This document shows positions 33,655 to 46,745 of a stretch of 64,000 nt of DNA, piece after piece. The stretch is from Holothuria scabra. Taxonomy: Eukaryota; Echinodermata; Holothuroidea; Aspidochirotida; Holothuriidae. How positions within the stretch are numbered: position 1 is the first letter of the stretch; each line of letters opens with the position of its first letter. The stretch covers positions 9,548,001 to 9,612,000 of the forward strand of contig CM074179.1 of the NCBI GenBank assembly GCA_037179385.1, read 5' to 3'. The notes under the pieces were generated by a model. That model was not told the origin of the DNA and ran no database searches. It saw only the letters and a program-made list of their open reading frames with translations. Both the position numbers and the translations under genes were made by a program.

Positions 33655-34790
33655 CATGAATGGAATTACACCCGCCATTCTATTTCCAACCAGTGTGGGA
33701 ACTCCTTGATAATGGTACTGATGTTACTGCCAGAAGATTGAATTTTTCGTCTCCTGAAATCAGCTGTTTTTTTCATCATGTGTAATGTGCAACTTTCTCT
33801 GGTGGATCTGTGTTACTCTTCAGCCATTCCACCATCATAGTTTCTTCTGGGGTCACCTGTGGGTCTTTTTTAAAAATGAATTCAATTTCAGCAAACCCTT
33901 AAGTGCATATGGCTTAGTTCAGGGAAATAGTTTTAACAAAATCTTTTCATGTGAATCTTACAATAGCAGCAGGGGCTCAGCCAGGGTCTAATGATTGGGG
34001 GGGGGGGCACAAGATCTTAAATTTGGAGAAGTCAACCCCTCGAGATGTGCCAGTGCAATCAAGTTGGAATGTCTCTTTTTCATTAATTTGCAGCGGTGTA
34101 CAAGTTTTCTATCCACAACTATATCATATTCTACAATTTTTCCTCTGGCAAAATGAGTGCCCTTTTCCGAAGGAAATATAGGTTCTGTGCATTCTCAGTG
34201 TTTAAATGGATCTTTCAAAGTTTCGAATGCCTGATGCAATTCTTTTTTACTGACATCAGTGGTCAGTTCTATGCCATTGTTTGCTACAAGTTCTTCACCG
34301 GCCTTTTCAGCTTCACAAACTAAACAGTTTTTGAGATCTTGTACATCAGAAATATTTCTAGCAACAAAAAAGAAGGAAGGTTCAGAGATATCAATCTAGC
34401 CGTGAAATGGAAGCAGAGTCACTACTATCATATAATGAATTTCCTTTTGTTCTTCTGGTATTTCTTCATCAGCAATTGGGGCAGCCCCTTGTGTTTTATC
34501 ATCAAAAACTCCATCTGTATGACTGCAGTGATCTCTTTGCTCTATTAAAGCAGCCCCTCTAATGGAATGTCTCTTCTCTGGGCTGTAAGTGTTTTGAGAT
34601 AAGGTAAGCTTCTTATACTCAATAGAATGTTTCAAATGTCAATTTGCACTTTCCCTTACTGAAGATTATATTTGAGCGGCATTGAGTATTAAGCGTGTGG
34701 GCGTGCCTAAAGTGGGAAAACGAATGTCTGGCGTCACCGTTTAAGGTGCGCAAACATTTAACACATGTGAAAGTCGTTGTGTCGTGCTAC
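33655..34790 (-). pseudogene. Decayed SAM/C2H2-type zinc-finger exons (copy B)
   Basis: Homologous to 6864-7986, but the 264-residue frame of copy A is broken here by several indels. Only a 79-residue remnant (34396-34635), including IRGAALIEQRDHCSHTDGVF, stays open. The finger region reads through disrupted frames around 34640-34770. Divergence from copy A is visibly higher here than in neighbouring intergenic sequence. That could mean relaxed constraint on one allele, an unresolved paralogue, or poor sequence near a contig start. Confidence 0.5.
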
Positions 34791-34801
34791 AACGCTGCCT
34801 A

Positions 34802-34911
34802 CTCTTCTCTCCAACCATTAAGAAATTTCTCTCTGAGTCCAAATTTTGGAATAAGTTCTTTTATGTGATCCTCTTCTATCAGTGCTAATACCTCTGTGTC
34901 TATATTATTTT
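34802..34911 (-). CDS. SAM-domain exon, copy B
   Basis: Allelic to 8012-8121. The acceptor is identical, and the domain reads EVLALIEEDHIKELIPKFGL followed by REKFLNGWREE. Compared with copy A, the 3' end differs and the GGTTAG donor seen there is lost, which fits decay of this allele. Confidence 0.55.
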
Positions 34912-37385
34912 CTAGAAAAAGAAAAAGAATAACACATGTTGTTTGCAAAAACTCTGATGACATTAGCCAACATGTAAATGTACACATGGAAAATGATCAC
35001 CATCCACTATCACAAGTATCACTGATTTCAATACGCTTGAATGAAAATGAAGAAGAACAGCAAGTTTATATCTTAGGCCATGTAAATACTTCACTTATAA
35101 CGTAACTGAAGGCTTTAGTATTTTCACCAAACCTCTGCTTAACAAATACTGAAAATTAAAGTAGGTCTATAAAGGGAACAAAACGATATATTGGACTTGG
35201 TCAATCCCCCTTTTTATTGAACCTGGGAAAATTGTGTCCCTAAATGGAGTAAAAGTAAGAAAAGAAGAAGAGAAACTAAAACCCATTAAGGGGCAAAGCC
35301 AAGCCTATGGACTCACAGGGTAGCCTTGGCCTAGCTGTGTAAGTTATTAATCAATTCAACACTATTTTCAATTCTTTTCTCTTGTGTAAATTTTGCATCA
35401 ACATAATTTTAATTCAATACTCATAGTTTTGCAGCCTGTACACACCAGATGGGCATTACAAAAAAACATAAATGTTAAAATCTAATCACCATGAAACTGC
35501 AGAAACAATAACAAAGTAGCATTGGCAACGCTACGCTAAAAAAAAAAAAAAAAAAAAAAAAATTGCTGCAAGGCCGTGCAAGGTTGATGGATTAGCTTCT
35601 ACTTGGTTATATTAAGCATATGTAGGGAGAATGGAGCAACTCCAGCCTCCTTTACAATACTTTGGACAAAGTCATGTTGTAAAAATCATTGGTAAAAATT
35701 TACAAATAAATTCTGATGTAAGTTTACAGCAGGTGTGCTTAACATATAGCAACACATTATAATTGGAGAGAAGGAAGCTAAATGGTCATTTTAATACTAT
35801 TTTAATAATATATTGGGCTGGATTTACTCTGTTGGTTGTGGTGCATGTATCTCTGGCCCCTTATGTAATTGAGTGTTTTTCAAATCATACATATTTTAAA
35901 AATATTTCAGGAATTGAGATTTTTTTTTACGTGACCCAATAACAAGGGAGCATTAAATGTTGCAATTAAGTACACATCATTGATAAGGGTACATCTGGAA
36001 TTGGTTTTTAGTGAATTTCAATTTTTGACAGCGTTAGTTGCAGACACGTCAGAAACATATGCCAAGTCAAACAGATGAAAATATACCAACAGACCTGTGT
36101 CCAAAATCACATCCAAGAATTTGCCATGAGTTAGTACACTGTCATCAGTCTTGCCAGAAATATTTCACACTTTTCCAAATTATCAGCCTGTATTTAGACA
36201 TCACATTCAATGTTACTGCTTTTAATCCCACTCTCTCCCTCCATATATATGTCAATCATAACAGTACTCTGTGAATACGTATAGGCGAATACTTTAGATG
36301 TTTTACCCTGATGAATTAATTAAGATGGGTGACAAAAAAAAGCAGATTCACAACTTAGGCCTAGTTCATTCTTATTCATGAATGGCTCTTGGCAATCATT
36401 TTCTCTCAAAATTGTGAAATTTATGGCAATTAAACCCTTCTGCCCTAGTATATACAAATATTATGTCTTGAAATATTCAGACACATAGGCTAGGCCTAGC
36501 TGGCTACTTGGAAGAAGAAACAGCTCTTAATGTTAGGCCTGAAAGAGAAATTTGTGAAATTTAGTCGTTTCCCAAATTAATTTGGGTGACTGCTCTTTGC
36601 CTAGCCTAGCCTATATGGTTAATAGAAACAAGACACATGTACAAGTCCATCTCTTTTTTATATTTTTTGGCGGGAAATCCTGACTTTACTTGTTGAAGAG
36701 GGCCGGAATTGCAAATGGTGCATAGTAGTAATACACTGACTCAGCACTGAGCTAGGATTGAGCTAGGTGATTACAGGCTTTCTTCAACCAACATTGCACT
36801 TAAATAACTGAGTGCGTCATAATGTACATATAGGCTATGCAAGCTACCGACCTAATTAGGCCTAAGCTGCTAGTACTGCTAATCCTCAGTCACTTGTGTA
36901 CAATGCTCATTACCTTAAGTGCACTGCAAGCTAACACGTTAGGTTTAACGCGCTTCGCCCAGGCCTAGCCTGTGGCCTGCGCTTAGAAAAATGAGACTCT
37001 CTTATCATTGGCAATCTGTATGTTACGTGCAACCAATTTATTCTAAAGCAAGATGCGCCCTCTTGAGCTTTCAATTACCTTCAAACACAGGCTTCAACTC
37101 CCCATTTTTTCAAAGTAATCTGGAGACCGGTGTTTCCATCTTACTGCTGGAGTCGTTGTAGGTGCCGGTGCAAGGCGCTGGCGCTTACGTACGTACGTAC
37201 ACGGGCTACGAGACACATAGTACGTGCCCGTGCTTACTTATCATACACTGTCAATGACTTCAATGTGTGCGGTGTACGCAACAGTTCATGGCGGGAACTT
37301 TGGTCAAAAGACCAACGTTGGATAACTACTTTTACTAAAAATTGGTGGATCACGTTTGTACGGAGCTCCTAAAGTGCCAGTCTGC
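34912..37385. other. Intergenic, no recognised feature (copy B of 8.3-10.5 kb)
   Basis: Colinear with copy A but with an unusually high density of 1-5 base insertions. No exon or element is supported. Confidence 0.5.
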
Positions 37386-37389
37386 ATGT

Positions 37390-38340
37390 CGCATGATGGT
37401 GAGATAATTTATCTGACCAAGCTTCGTCATCTTTTCCTTAAAGAAGTCGACATGTTTAAATAATTTATCTTTGACCATGCTAAGGAAGTTGGCATGGTGA
37501 GATAATTTAATGTAACCACGTCAACATCCTAATTTAGGAAGTCGGCATAGTGAGGTAATTTTATCTTTACCATGTCAACATCCTAATTTAGGAGGTCGAC
37601 ATGGTGAGATAATTTATAGTTACCATGTCAACATCCTAATTTAGGAAGTCGACATGGTGAGATAATTTATGACACCATGTCGACATCCTTTGCTTAGCAA
37701 GTCGGATATGGTGAGGTAATTTTATGTTACCATGTATACACCCTGTACTCACAAAGTCGATATGGTGAGATAATTTCAACTAAGTACGTCTATGTATATG
37801 CACTCAGTGTCCGACACTGCATGCTGCATGTGGGCCAGGGTGCATTTCGTGATCGTACGCCGGGATTTTCTGTAAGTGTGGATATACAAGGCAAAGAAAT
37901 CCGTAGGTGTGCGTATATACGTACAGTATACATACCTGTTATGCATACACGGACACCATACATTGGCAATGCGCGCACATGTATATATAGTGCACTAAAT
38001 GTACTCTGGCATGCGGACAGCCCAGACTTGGCTCCAGGGGAGGGGGCTTTACGGCCAGATCAACAATAAAACATACGGGAAATAAGCAGTGCAACTCACC
38101 ACTTCGATGCTTTCTCTTAAGTCATCTACCCCCTTTTGTAATGTCTGGATCTGCGCCTGGGGCAACTAGCTATACATAGACATATATAGTTGAGATTATC
38201 CCACCATGTCGACTTCCTGAGCAAAGATGTCGACATGGTGTCATAAATTATCTCACCATGCCGACTTCCTAAATTGGGATGTTGACATGGCAACATAAAT
38301 TATATCACCAGGTCGACTTCCTAAATTAGGATGTTGAACA
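37390..38340. repeat. Element with inverted clusters of a 52-bp palindromic tandem repeat (copy B)
   Basis: Allelic to 10492-11385. The right cluster (38190-38340) has one more unit than copy A, including GATGTCGACATGGTGTCATA. This shows copy-number change within the cluster. Confidence 0.65.
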
Positions 38341-39096
38341 TTCAATATGGCTGTATTTTGCCTAAGCAGATGGAGGTCACTTCCTCAAATGACTCCTTAC
38401 GGATTCCGAGGTCAAAGTTCCGGTGAAAAGTTCTGGAGAAGTCTCCAGAAGCATTGCTGTATCAGTTTGTTTGTAGCTGAAAAATTCATGACACAGTAAA
38501 CTGGGTTGCCCAGGCCTTTTAGGCGTGAGAAAACACAAAACTGCCTACGGTAAACTTAACGTAGTATATATTAGTCCGCCTAACCTAAACATCCAAAATG
38601 GTAACGTGTATATGGTAGTGCACAGGAAGAGTCTCACAGTTCGTTTGCTGGTTTTCATGAGAACACCAAAGCAGGAACTAATAATGTAATGACATCATAA
38701 TTATAATATTTAAATGTAGTCTAGGAGTGTAGTCTTGGAATATTTCAACAGCTGATATCATTGACGGTGTAGGCGAAGTAGTCTTAAGTGTTCAGCAATG
38801 AATCTGTTTGCTAAAAACTTTTCAACAAAATATCATTTCAGATGTGCCGGACACAACTTGGTGACGTTTCTGACAATGGCGCTGACTTTGGCATACGAGC
38901 TTTAGGGGCCCTCGAATGAACGGTTGGATTGTAGGCGGCAAAGCCCCAATAGGGCGATTTGCAAAAGTAATTTTTGGGGAGGGAGTGGTTACTCTTGGGT
39001 AATGGTTGCCAAAACGATCATGCAGAAATAAGACTATCATTTTTCCGTGTACAGAGCGTGTGCAAATGTTTCAAAATCTTGATCCCTGACAGCTGG

Positions 39097-40277
39097 AAAT
39101 GTCTTCTTCTTCTTCTTCTTCTTCTTCTTCTTCTTCTTCTTCTTCTTCTTCTTCTTCTTCTTCTTCTTCTTCTTCTTCTTCTTCTTCTTCTTCTTCTTCT
39201 TCTTCTTCTTCTTCTTCTTCTTCTTCTTCTTCTTCTTCTTCTTCTTCTTCTTCTTCTTCTTTCTTCTTCTTCTTCTTCTTCTTCTTTCTTCTTCTTCTTC
39301 TTCTTCTTCTTCTTCTTCTTCTTCTTCTTCTTCTTCTTCTTCTTCTTCTTCTTCTTCTTTCTTCTTCTTCTTCTTCTTCTTCTTCTTCTTCTTCTTCTTC
39401 TTCTTCTTCTTCTTCTTCTTCTTCTTCTTCTTCTTCTTCTTCTTCTTCTTCTTCTTCTTCTTCTTCTTCTTCTTCTTCTTCTTCTTCTTCTTCTTCTTCT
39501 TCTTCTTCTTCTTCTTCTTCTTCTTCTTCTTCTTCTTCTTCTTCTTCTTCTTCTTCTTCTTCTTCTTCTTCTTCTTCTTCTTCTTCTTCTTCTTCTTCTT
39601 CTTCTTCTTCTTCTTCTTCTTCTTCTTCTTCTTCTTCTTCTTCTTCTTCTTCTTCTTCTTCTTCTTCTTCTTCTTCTTCTTCTTCTTCTTCTTCTTCTTC
39701 TTCTTCTTCTTCTTCTTCTTTCTTCTTCTTCTTCTTTCTTCTTCTTCTTCTTCTTCTTCTTCTTCTTCTTCTTCTTCTTCTTCTTCTTCTTCTTCTTCTT
39801 CTTCTTCTTCTTCTTCTTCTTCTTCTTCTTCTTCTTCTTCTTCTTCTTCTTCTTCTTCTTCTTCTTCTTCTTCTTCTTCTTCTTCTTCTTCTTCTTCTTC
39901 TTCTTCTTCTTCTTCTTCTTCTTCTTCTTCTTCTTCTTCTTCTTCTTCTTCTTCTTCTTCTTCTTCTTCTTCTTCTTCTTCTTCTTCTTCTTCTTCTTCT
40001 TCTTCTTCTTCTTCTTCTTCTTCTTCTTCTTCTTCTTCTTTCTTCTTCTTCTTCTTCTTCTTCTTCTTCTTTTTCTTCTTCTTCTTCTTCTTCTTCTTCT
40101 TTCTTCTTCTTCTTCTTCTTCTTCTTCTTCTTCTTCTTCTTCTTCTTCTTCTTCTTCTTCTTCTTCTTCTTCTTCTTCTTCTTCTTCTTCTTCTTCTTCT
40201 TCTTCTTCTTCTTCTTCTTCTTCTTCTTCTTCTTCTTCTTCTTCTTCTTCTTCTTCTTCTTCTTCTTCTTCTTCTTC
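39097..40277. repeat. Pyrimidine microsatellite (TTC)n, copy B, about 1.18 kb
   Basis: Almost pure TTC triplets, about 390 units, with a handful of extra-T interruptions. CTC triplets, which dominate the allelic array in copy A, are absent. The left flank also differs from copy A beyond the shared word TTTCAAAATCTT. Confidence 0.95.
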
Positions 40278-40594
40278 TCGGGATTGAATAACCTCCCAGA
40301 GAGTCTTATTGCAGGGCCATAAGTCACTAAAGACGGTGGATTCATTATGAACTTTTGAGGGCCTGGTTGATCACACGGCACGTACGCGGTGTAAAATTGT
40401 CCTTTTGGATGTCTCACCGTGGATGTCTCACCGCTTCTTCTTCAAAACGGTGAGACATCCAAAAGGACAATTTTACACCGCGTACGTGCCGTGTGATCAG
40501 CCAGGCCCTCAAAGAGTTCATAATGAAATCCACCGTCTTTGGTGACTTATGGCCCCCGCAATAAGACTCTCTGGGAGGTTATTCCAATCCCGAG
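40278..40594. repeat. Inverted duplication of the LINE 3' end (copy B only)
   Basis: 40278-40419 is the reverse complement of 40448-40594, with about 145-bp arms, few mismatches and a 28-nt centre containing CTTCTTCTTC. Both arms are the last ~145 bp of the LINE, from ACTCTCTGGGAGGTTATTCC to the tail-adjacent ACATCCAAAAGG. Copy A has only the right arm. It could be a second, 5'-truncated LINE copy joined tail to tail, a repair-generated palindrome, or an assembly fold-back. Confidence 0.85.
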
Positions 40595-41668
40595 TAGTAT
40601 TAGGGACAAAACTGTTCTTAAAACAATTAGTCCTAGCGGAGGGGGGGGGGGGGGGGAAAGGTCAAAGCATGCAAGTTAGGGGAACAACGAGGAGGTTTAC
40701 ACAGATTAGACAGGGGATGTTAGCTTGACCATAAATACCTTTGGCAAAAATTATGAGTCTGCAACGTCTGCGGCGGTCAGACAAAGTATGTAGACCTAGA
40801 TCTTTTAGGAGTGCGGTCACAGAGCCATCTTCACGGGGGTACTGGCCGGATATAAACCTAGCAGATCTTTTTTGTACTCCCTCCAATCTATCTTGGAGTG
40901 AAATCTAATGTGGATCCCAGACGGAACAAGCATACTCCAACAAGGGCCTTAGTAAACCTTTATAGGCCGCCAATTTAACATCTTTGGAACAAAATGAGAG
41001 GTTCCTGCGTAATAGGCCTAAGATCTCATTTCCCTTATTACAAACAAGTTGGATATGTTTGCCCCAGCTGAGATTCTTAGTGATAGTCACTCCCCAGATA
41101 CTTAATTGAATCAACCCTTGTCAGATTGGCCCCATTAAGAGTATAATTATAGATTATTGGGTTACGCTTCCTAGTAACAGACATAACATTACACTTAGCC
41201 GGGTGGAATCTCATACCCCAAGTTTTGGCCCACTGGTCCAAGTTTATAATGTCCTTCTGTAACTCACTGCAGTCACTGGGATTATTGATGACCCTAAAGC
41301 AAACACAGTCATCAGCAAACAACCTAACTTCAGAAGAAGCAGCACTAACAATATCATTAATATAAGACAAGAAAAGTACTGGTCCAAGGACAGACCCTTG
41401 AGGAACACCGGAAAGGACTGGAGCAGAAGCAGAACTAGTACCATTAACAACAACTGATTGTGAACGGTCAGTAAGAAAGTTATCAATCCAATTTATGGCT
41501 TTGCCTAGACACCCCCAAGGAGAATAACTTCGTCTTAAGTAGTTCATGAGGAACTTTATCAAAAGCCTTCTCAAAGTCCAGGATGAAGACATCAACTTGT
41601 TTATTTTTATCTAAGGCGGAGGTCCAATCGTCCACAACAGACAGTAACTGTGTATCACAACTATGATT
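40448..41668 (-). pseudogene. LINE reverse transcriptase, 3' half (copy B)
   Basis: Allelic to 12962-14178, with the same RT motifs including FADD. It has extra frame breaks near 41090, 41505 and 40662, and a longer polyG run at about 40640-40656. Most breaks are single-base changes in homopolymers and are not shared with copy A. Confidence 0.9.
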
Positions 41669-42100
41669 TTTAGTTGCGGTGCCTGCCACGCAGGCAGCCG
41701 CAACTATAGCAGTCGCCACAGGAGTCGAAAATTAGGAATTACCGCTAACTCCTCCGAGACGGGCGGTTCCATGGGTATGTGATGTTGTGTAAGTTGTGGG
41801 GAATGTTGTTTTACAATGTATATCATTTATTGAAGGACGCTAACCTTTGGTAAGGGTGTTAAAATGGTTAATTTTGATTAAAAAATCGCGTGGGCGGTGT
41901 CTATTTTTAGAACAAGGACCACAGAGGTGTGTTATCAAGAACTGATTTGTTATTGGTTGACAATGTGTTTTGCATGGGGTTCAAGGAAGTAATCCTAACA
42001 GTAACGTTGTACGTAAATGGTATCTGGATCTGGATCTGGAAAAATACTGCACAACACTCCTGGTGGAGTCAAACGTGCAGGGTTGAGTGTGTGCATGTAG

Positions 42101-42395
42101 TTAGTCGTCCCGTCTGAGGATCCTCAAGGCTGTGCTCTTGAATTGCTTGGGGTCCTCGAGATCTGTAATGTTCTGGGGGAGTAGGTTCCAGTCTCTGACG
42201 GTCCGAGGAAAGAAACTGTATTTGTAGCAGTCCTTATTGGTTGCTATATTTGTAAAGCTATTAGAATGGTGATGCCTAGAGGGCCGCCGGGCCGGTTGTA
42301 GGTTGTTGATTGGCAAGGCTAGGAGGCCCAATCTGGCTTTGTGAAGAATTGCTAGCCTGGTAGGTAGTATACGTACGCGTTTCTGTGTATTTGCG
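42101..42395 (-). pseudogene. LINE C-terminal fragment, second family (copy B)
   Basis: Allelic to 14611-14905. A one-base insertion near 42384 splits the longer open frame, and the LINE-like tail is unchanged apart from A to T at KSAALR/KSTALR. Confidence 0.75.
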
Positions 42396-43328
42396 GAATT
42401 GGAGATATGACGATTTGGAATATGTCATCGGTAGTAAGGTGCTTCTATGTGATATATGTTCTATAGGACAAAAGGAATAAAGGACTGAGTCGTATTGTGT
42501 ATGTAGTAGTGTATGGGTCGAGTAACAGTATATTGTGCTGTCACTGTGCTGGAGAGAACTTGGTGCGATAGAATGTGATAACAATGGTCTAACACTGGTT
42601 ATCACTGTTGGTCTAAAGAAGTGAGGCAAGGATAGGTAAGTTTTTTTTGGTAAAGTATTAAAGAAAGTGGGGGGTTTTAGTTTAACGAAAATTAGTAGAG
42701 TTTTGTTTCTGATTCGGTACGGTGTGTGGTGTAAGTTTATCGTAAGGTTTAGGCCGGCCAAGCCTAACGTTAGGCTTAGTTATACCGTGCCATGTTTCGG
42801 TAAGAGTAGGAACAGTGATACTAGTGTTGTTATGTAGGCTAGTACTATTAGTAGTATTTAACAGAAACATGTCATAAGTAGGCCTAATAAGTGATAAGAA
42901 GAAGAAGTAGTAGGCCTAGTATTGAGTTATTGGAGTAGGCCTATATTTCCAAGGATTTACCAAATAAAATATTGTTTTGTTTTCATGTGGAGACAGGCGT
43001 AGGTCTAGGCTAGGCTATTTAATGTTAATAGGCCTACTGTAGGCCTAAGTTGTTAAAGGCTAGCCTAGGCCTAACGATAGGCTAATATTAATAAAGAAAT
43101 GAGTTATCATTTAGCTTTGCCTAACTTAGGCCTGGGTATAAGCTTACAAATGTTTGTAGGCTGTAGCCTGTAACTTTGTAAGTTAATGTGTCAGCTGAAA
43201 CATCTTAAAGAGTTTTATGTTGTAGATACATAGGTAATTTGTAAGAAATCATTGCCGTATTAACACACACCCAGATACATCTGATACACCATGCGTGGAT
43301 CGACTTTTGATGTTTCTAGATTTCATAC

Positions 43329-43746
43329 TAGGGCTGTGAACATTTTGCAAAAGAGCTAAACGTTTAACTTCAAAAATTTGCGATCGTTCAGCGATTAATC
43401 GCGATTAGCTTATCACAAAGAAAAAAAAATAATTTCAGTACAGTATGTAGTGAGTGATACGGATTGTAATGCAGAAATAATAATATATAGTTGATATGTT
43501 ACATAGTGGATTGTCACATGGTAAAATCAAATTATTCTGAAACTTTGAAGCCTACAGTACAAGGTTCAAATATGCCTAGTAGAATGTTCCATTTAACAAA
43601 AAATAGGGATCAGCAGAGTATACAAATAGATAAAAAAAACCTGTCAAAACAGGTTTTGCGGTTTATTAATTGCTTGTAGCTTTGTATTAAACATTTATTC
43701 CACATGCGATCGTTTAGTGATTAATAGCTACACATTCACAGCCCTA
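43329..43746. mobile_element. hAT-type MITE (copy B)
   Basis: Allelic to 15826-16247, with the same ends and the same TTTCATAC duplication (43321-43328 and 43747-43754). It is 418 bp long. Confidence 0.92.
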
Positions 43747-46237
43747 TTTCATACTTGTCAAGTTATCACTAAAATTAATGTGACATGATTTCATGATTTA
43801 AAGAGTTCTACAGTAGTTTTTAGTAATACAGTTGGTTGGTATGTCTCAGTTAGCCTAGCCGAGGAATTATATAAGCTCAGGTCGCAAATGTTTGTAGGCT
43901 AGTAGTAGCGTTGTGGCCATGATCCAACTTAAACCAAAGGCCTACCAGTGGGGTTAATTTTTCAGTAGTTTATACTTCAGAGCTACAGTATTGGTACTAA
44001 CTGGTTTCCTTTCCTGGAAGTGTCATACCTGCACATGCTTGTATGTACAGTACCCATATCCCTAACCATAGCTCAGTATTTTATCAGCCATTTACTATGG
44101 GTATGCAGGCCCGTACTCCGTAGCCAGCCCATGTGGAGGGGTGGGTCTTTATTCCAAGATGTGGACCTTTTTCCAAATACGGAGGCGGCTGGCATGTGCT
44201 GTAAGCATGCAGCTGATAAGGGTCTAAGGCATGCTTCCCCGGAAAAGTTTGGAATCTGCAGATCTCCTGCAATCTGGAGCATTTAAGGGGGCTTTTGAAC
44301 ACAACAGAAGTCCTTTTTCGCCAGGAATTCCACACAGTACACCACCTTTGAAGAAGTGAACGGAAATTAGTCCTCAATATGTCAAGAAAACATTTCATAG
44401 CTGACCCTTCAAACACAGGGCTGGAAAAATGGACCTCTCTCAAGTTGGGGTGGATCGTTCGAACCCTCTGACCCCCCGACTACGGGCCTGGTATGTGACC
44501 CTTACCTTATATATTGCTATGTGTTCGTAACCCTAACCCTATACCTAGTCGTATTTTTAGAAGAAAACATGATTCTCATCTGTCCTGAGTCGAACATGGG
44601 GGTATTAAGCTCTTGAAACACTGAAGACAGTTTCAAGTTGGCCAGGACTGAAGTTGCTATGACAGGAGGGACACCAGTTTTAGAATTCCAGATGGCCTTG
44701 TGTCAAGGGAGAAAGCTATGTAAAACCCAGCCAGTACCAAAGGCTATTCTTTCAAGAGACTAGTCTTCTACTCTTCGTAACATCAGGAGCCTACTTTAAC
44801 AACCTAACTCGCCTCGAGGAATGCAACTGGTTGGATAAAGAAACAGACTAGGCTACCAGTGTTTGCCTTTAGGCTATACTGCTATACAGAGAGTGTTGTT
44901 TGAGTCTGCTCTGTGTGTAGCAGAGACATTGTTAGCCCAAGTCATCATACATCACTACAAGTTATCCTGCCATTCAGTGACCATGATTTCAGCTCAATCT
45001 TCTTGGGTGACATATTTCCACATGACTAGTGAATCTGTAGCATCAACATAGCTTTCATGGGAGACTGTGGCCGGTTTGACTAAACCAATTGGTAAGAAAC
45101 TGGGCTGTAAAACCCCATCTTACTAACATCATCATAGCAGGCAGGCAGCTAAAGCAGGCCAGTTGTTTTTTCTTGAAGTTGCATAGCATTTTTTCTAATT
45201 GTGAAAATTCTAGACCCTCTTATTCATTTGGATTAAAATTGATAGTTGCTACCAATTACCAGTACAAGTTGTGAATACACTTTGGCCTTTTGGGGGGTCC
45301 AATTACATCAATTTTTTTTTTTTTTTTTTGCCTGTTACTTTTGTTCAGCGTTTTAGAATGTATGTTTTTACAGATTTAACGCTTTATAAATAAATGAGTT
45401 TGAATTTGAATTTTTTGTAGCGCTACGTGGGTCTTAGAAATGTGGTGCCAGCGGACAACTGTGAGCTTCAATAACACAAACCCATGCTTACACAACGGGT
45501 TATGCAATCCAGTAATATAGATCAGTGTGTTAGCCTTTTCATTCAGATATGGCATTGGGCTTTTTTGCAAAGGATAGCATCAATTTATTTTGTTCGAAAA
45601 TAAGTTACAGTTACTTTTGTAAATATACAAATATAAGATAGTAGCAAAATATACCAGTTCAAAGAGAAGTGAATGCTTGAACCTTTTTTCTCATCAATTG
45701 TTTATGAGCTTATCATTTATGGCAATTGGTTACGAGGATTTGCCAATAATAGTGTAAAGCTGCACAGAGTATCAATTGTTCATTGTCTTGTGATAGCAAG
45801 CACAGAGAAGTGGCCATTGATGGACTACTATTGATCCATCCAGATCACATAGTTACAGCCCTGGGAAGCTTTGTATATTTAGCGTGTAGGCTAGTGTATA
45901 TGGTAAGTGTCTAGAACGCCTATTCCAGATACAGTCACAGCTTATGAGTTTAACAGGAAAGTCTGAAATTTGGCTTTGTCTGCTATCTCCTCCAAGACAG
46001 ACGGTTTCATGGGTATGGTGTAATGCAGGTTGTAGGGAATGTTGTTTTGTATCAAATAATAATTTTTGAAGATCGTTTAGCTTTGTTATGGGTGGTAAAA
46101 TGGGTATTTTTCAACAATAAGTCGCGTGGGCGGTGTCTATTTTTAGAGAAAAGGCCACAGAGTTAAATTGTCAAGAACTGGCGAGGTAGCAAATTACTCC
46201 AATATTTTAGAACTGGGATCGAAGTGTGCCTTGCAAT

Positions 46238-46745
46238 TACAGGCCTGCCAGTTTAACCAGTATTGTGTGCAAAGTTATGGAATCTTTAATTCAGGATAGT
46301 TTACTTAATCTGTCACAGCATGGGTTACTGCCAAGCTGATCTTGTGTTACTAACTTTCTGAGCTTTTCTTCAAGACGTCTCTTCATCTCTTGATTCCGGT
46401 CTCTTCATCTCTTGATTCCAGGTATGGTGTTGACAGGGACCGCGGAGAGGGGGGGGGGGGGCTTTAGCCCCCGCACTTATTTTGTTTTGGGCATTTTTGA
46501 CTGCCTTAAACTGCATTTATTTTATTGGACATATTGGGCCGCTTCGATAATTAGCCCCTGCCCTTCAAAATTGATTCCGCAGCCTCTGGTTGATGTCATT
46601 TACCTTGACTTTTTCAAAAGGTCTTTTGATAAAGTTCCATTAGGTACACTGATGGTTTAACTGCATCGTTAGGGGTTCAGGGCAATTGTGCTAATTGGAT
46701 AAATTCCTGGCTTCATGGTAGATCTCAAAGAGTTGCTGTCAATGG
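46238..46745 (+). pseudogene. Decayed LINE RT relic, 5' part (copy B)
   Basis: Allelic to 22640-23147. It is cut at the VAVNG codons by the LTR retrotransposon, and the relic resumes at 52606. Confidence 0.85.

Noticed and set aside
38974..40417. 437-448 residue frames of poly-Ser, Leu, Phe, Lys, Glu and Arg
   Set aside because: Triplet repeat translated in all frames. No coding evidence.
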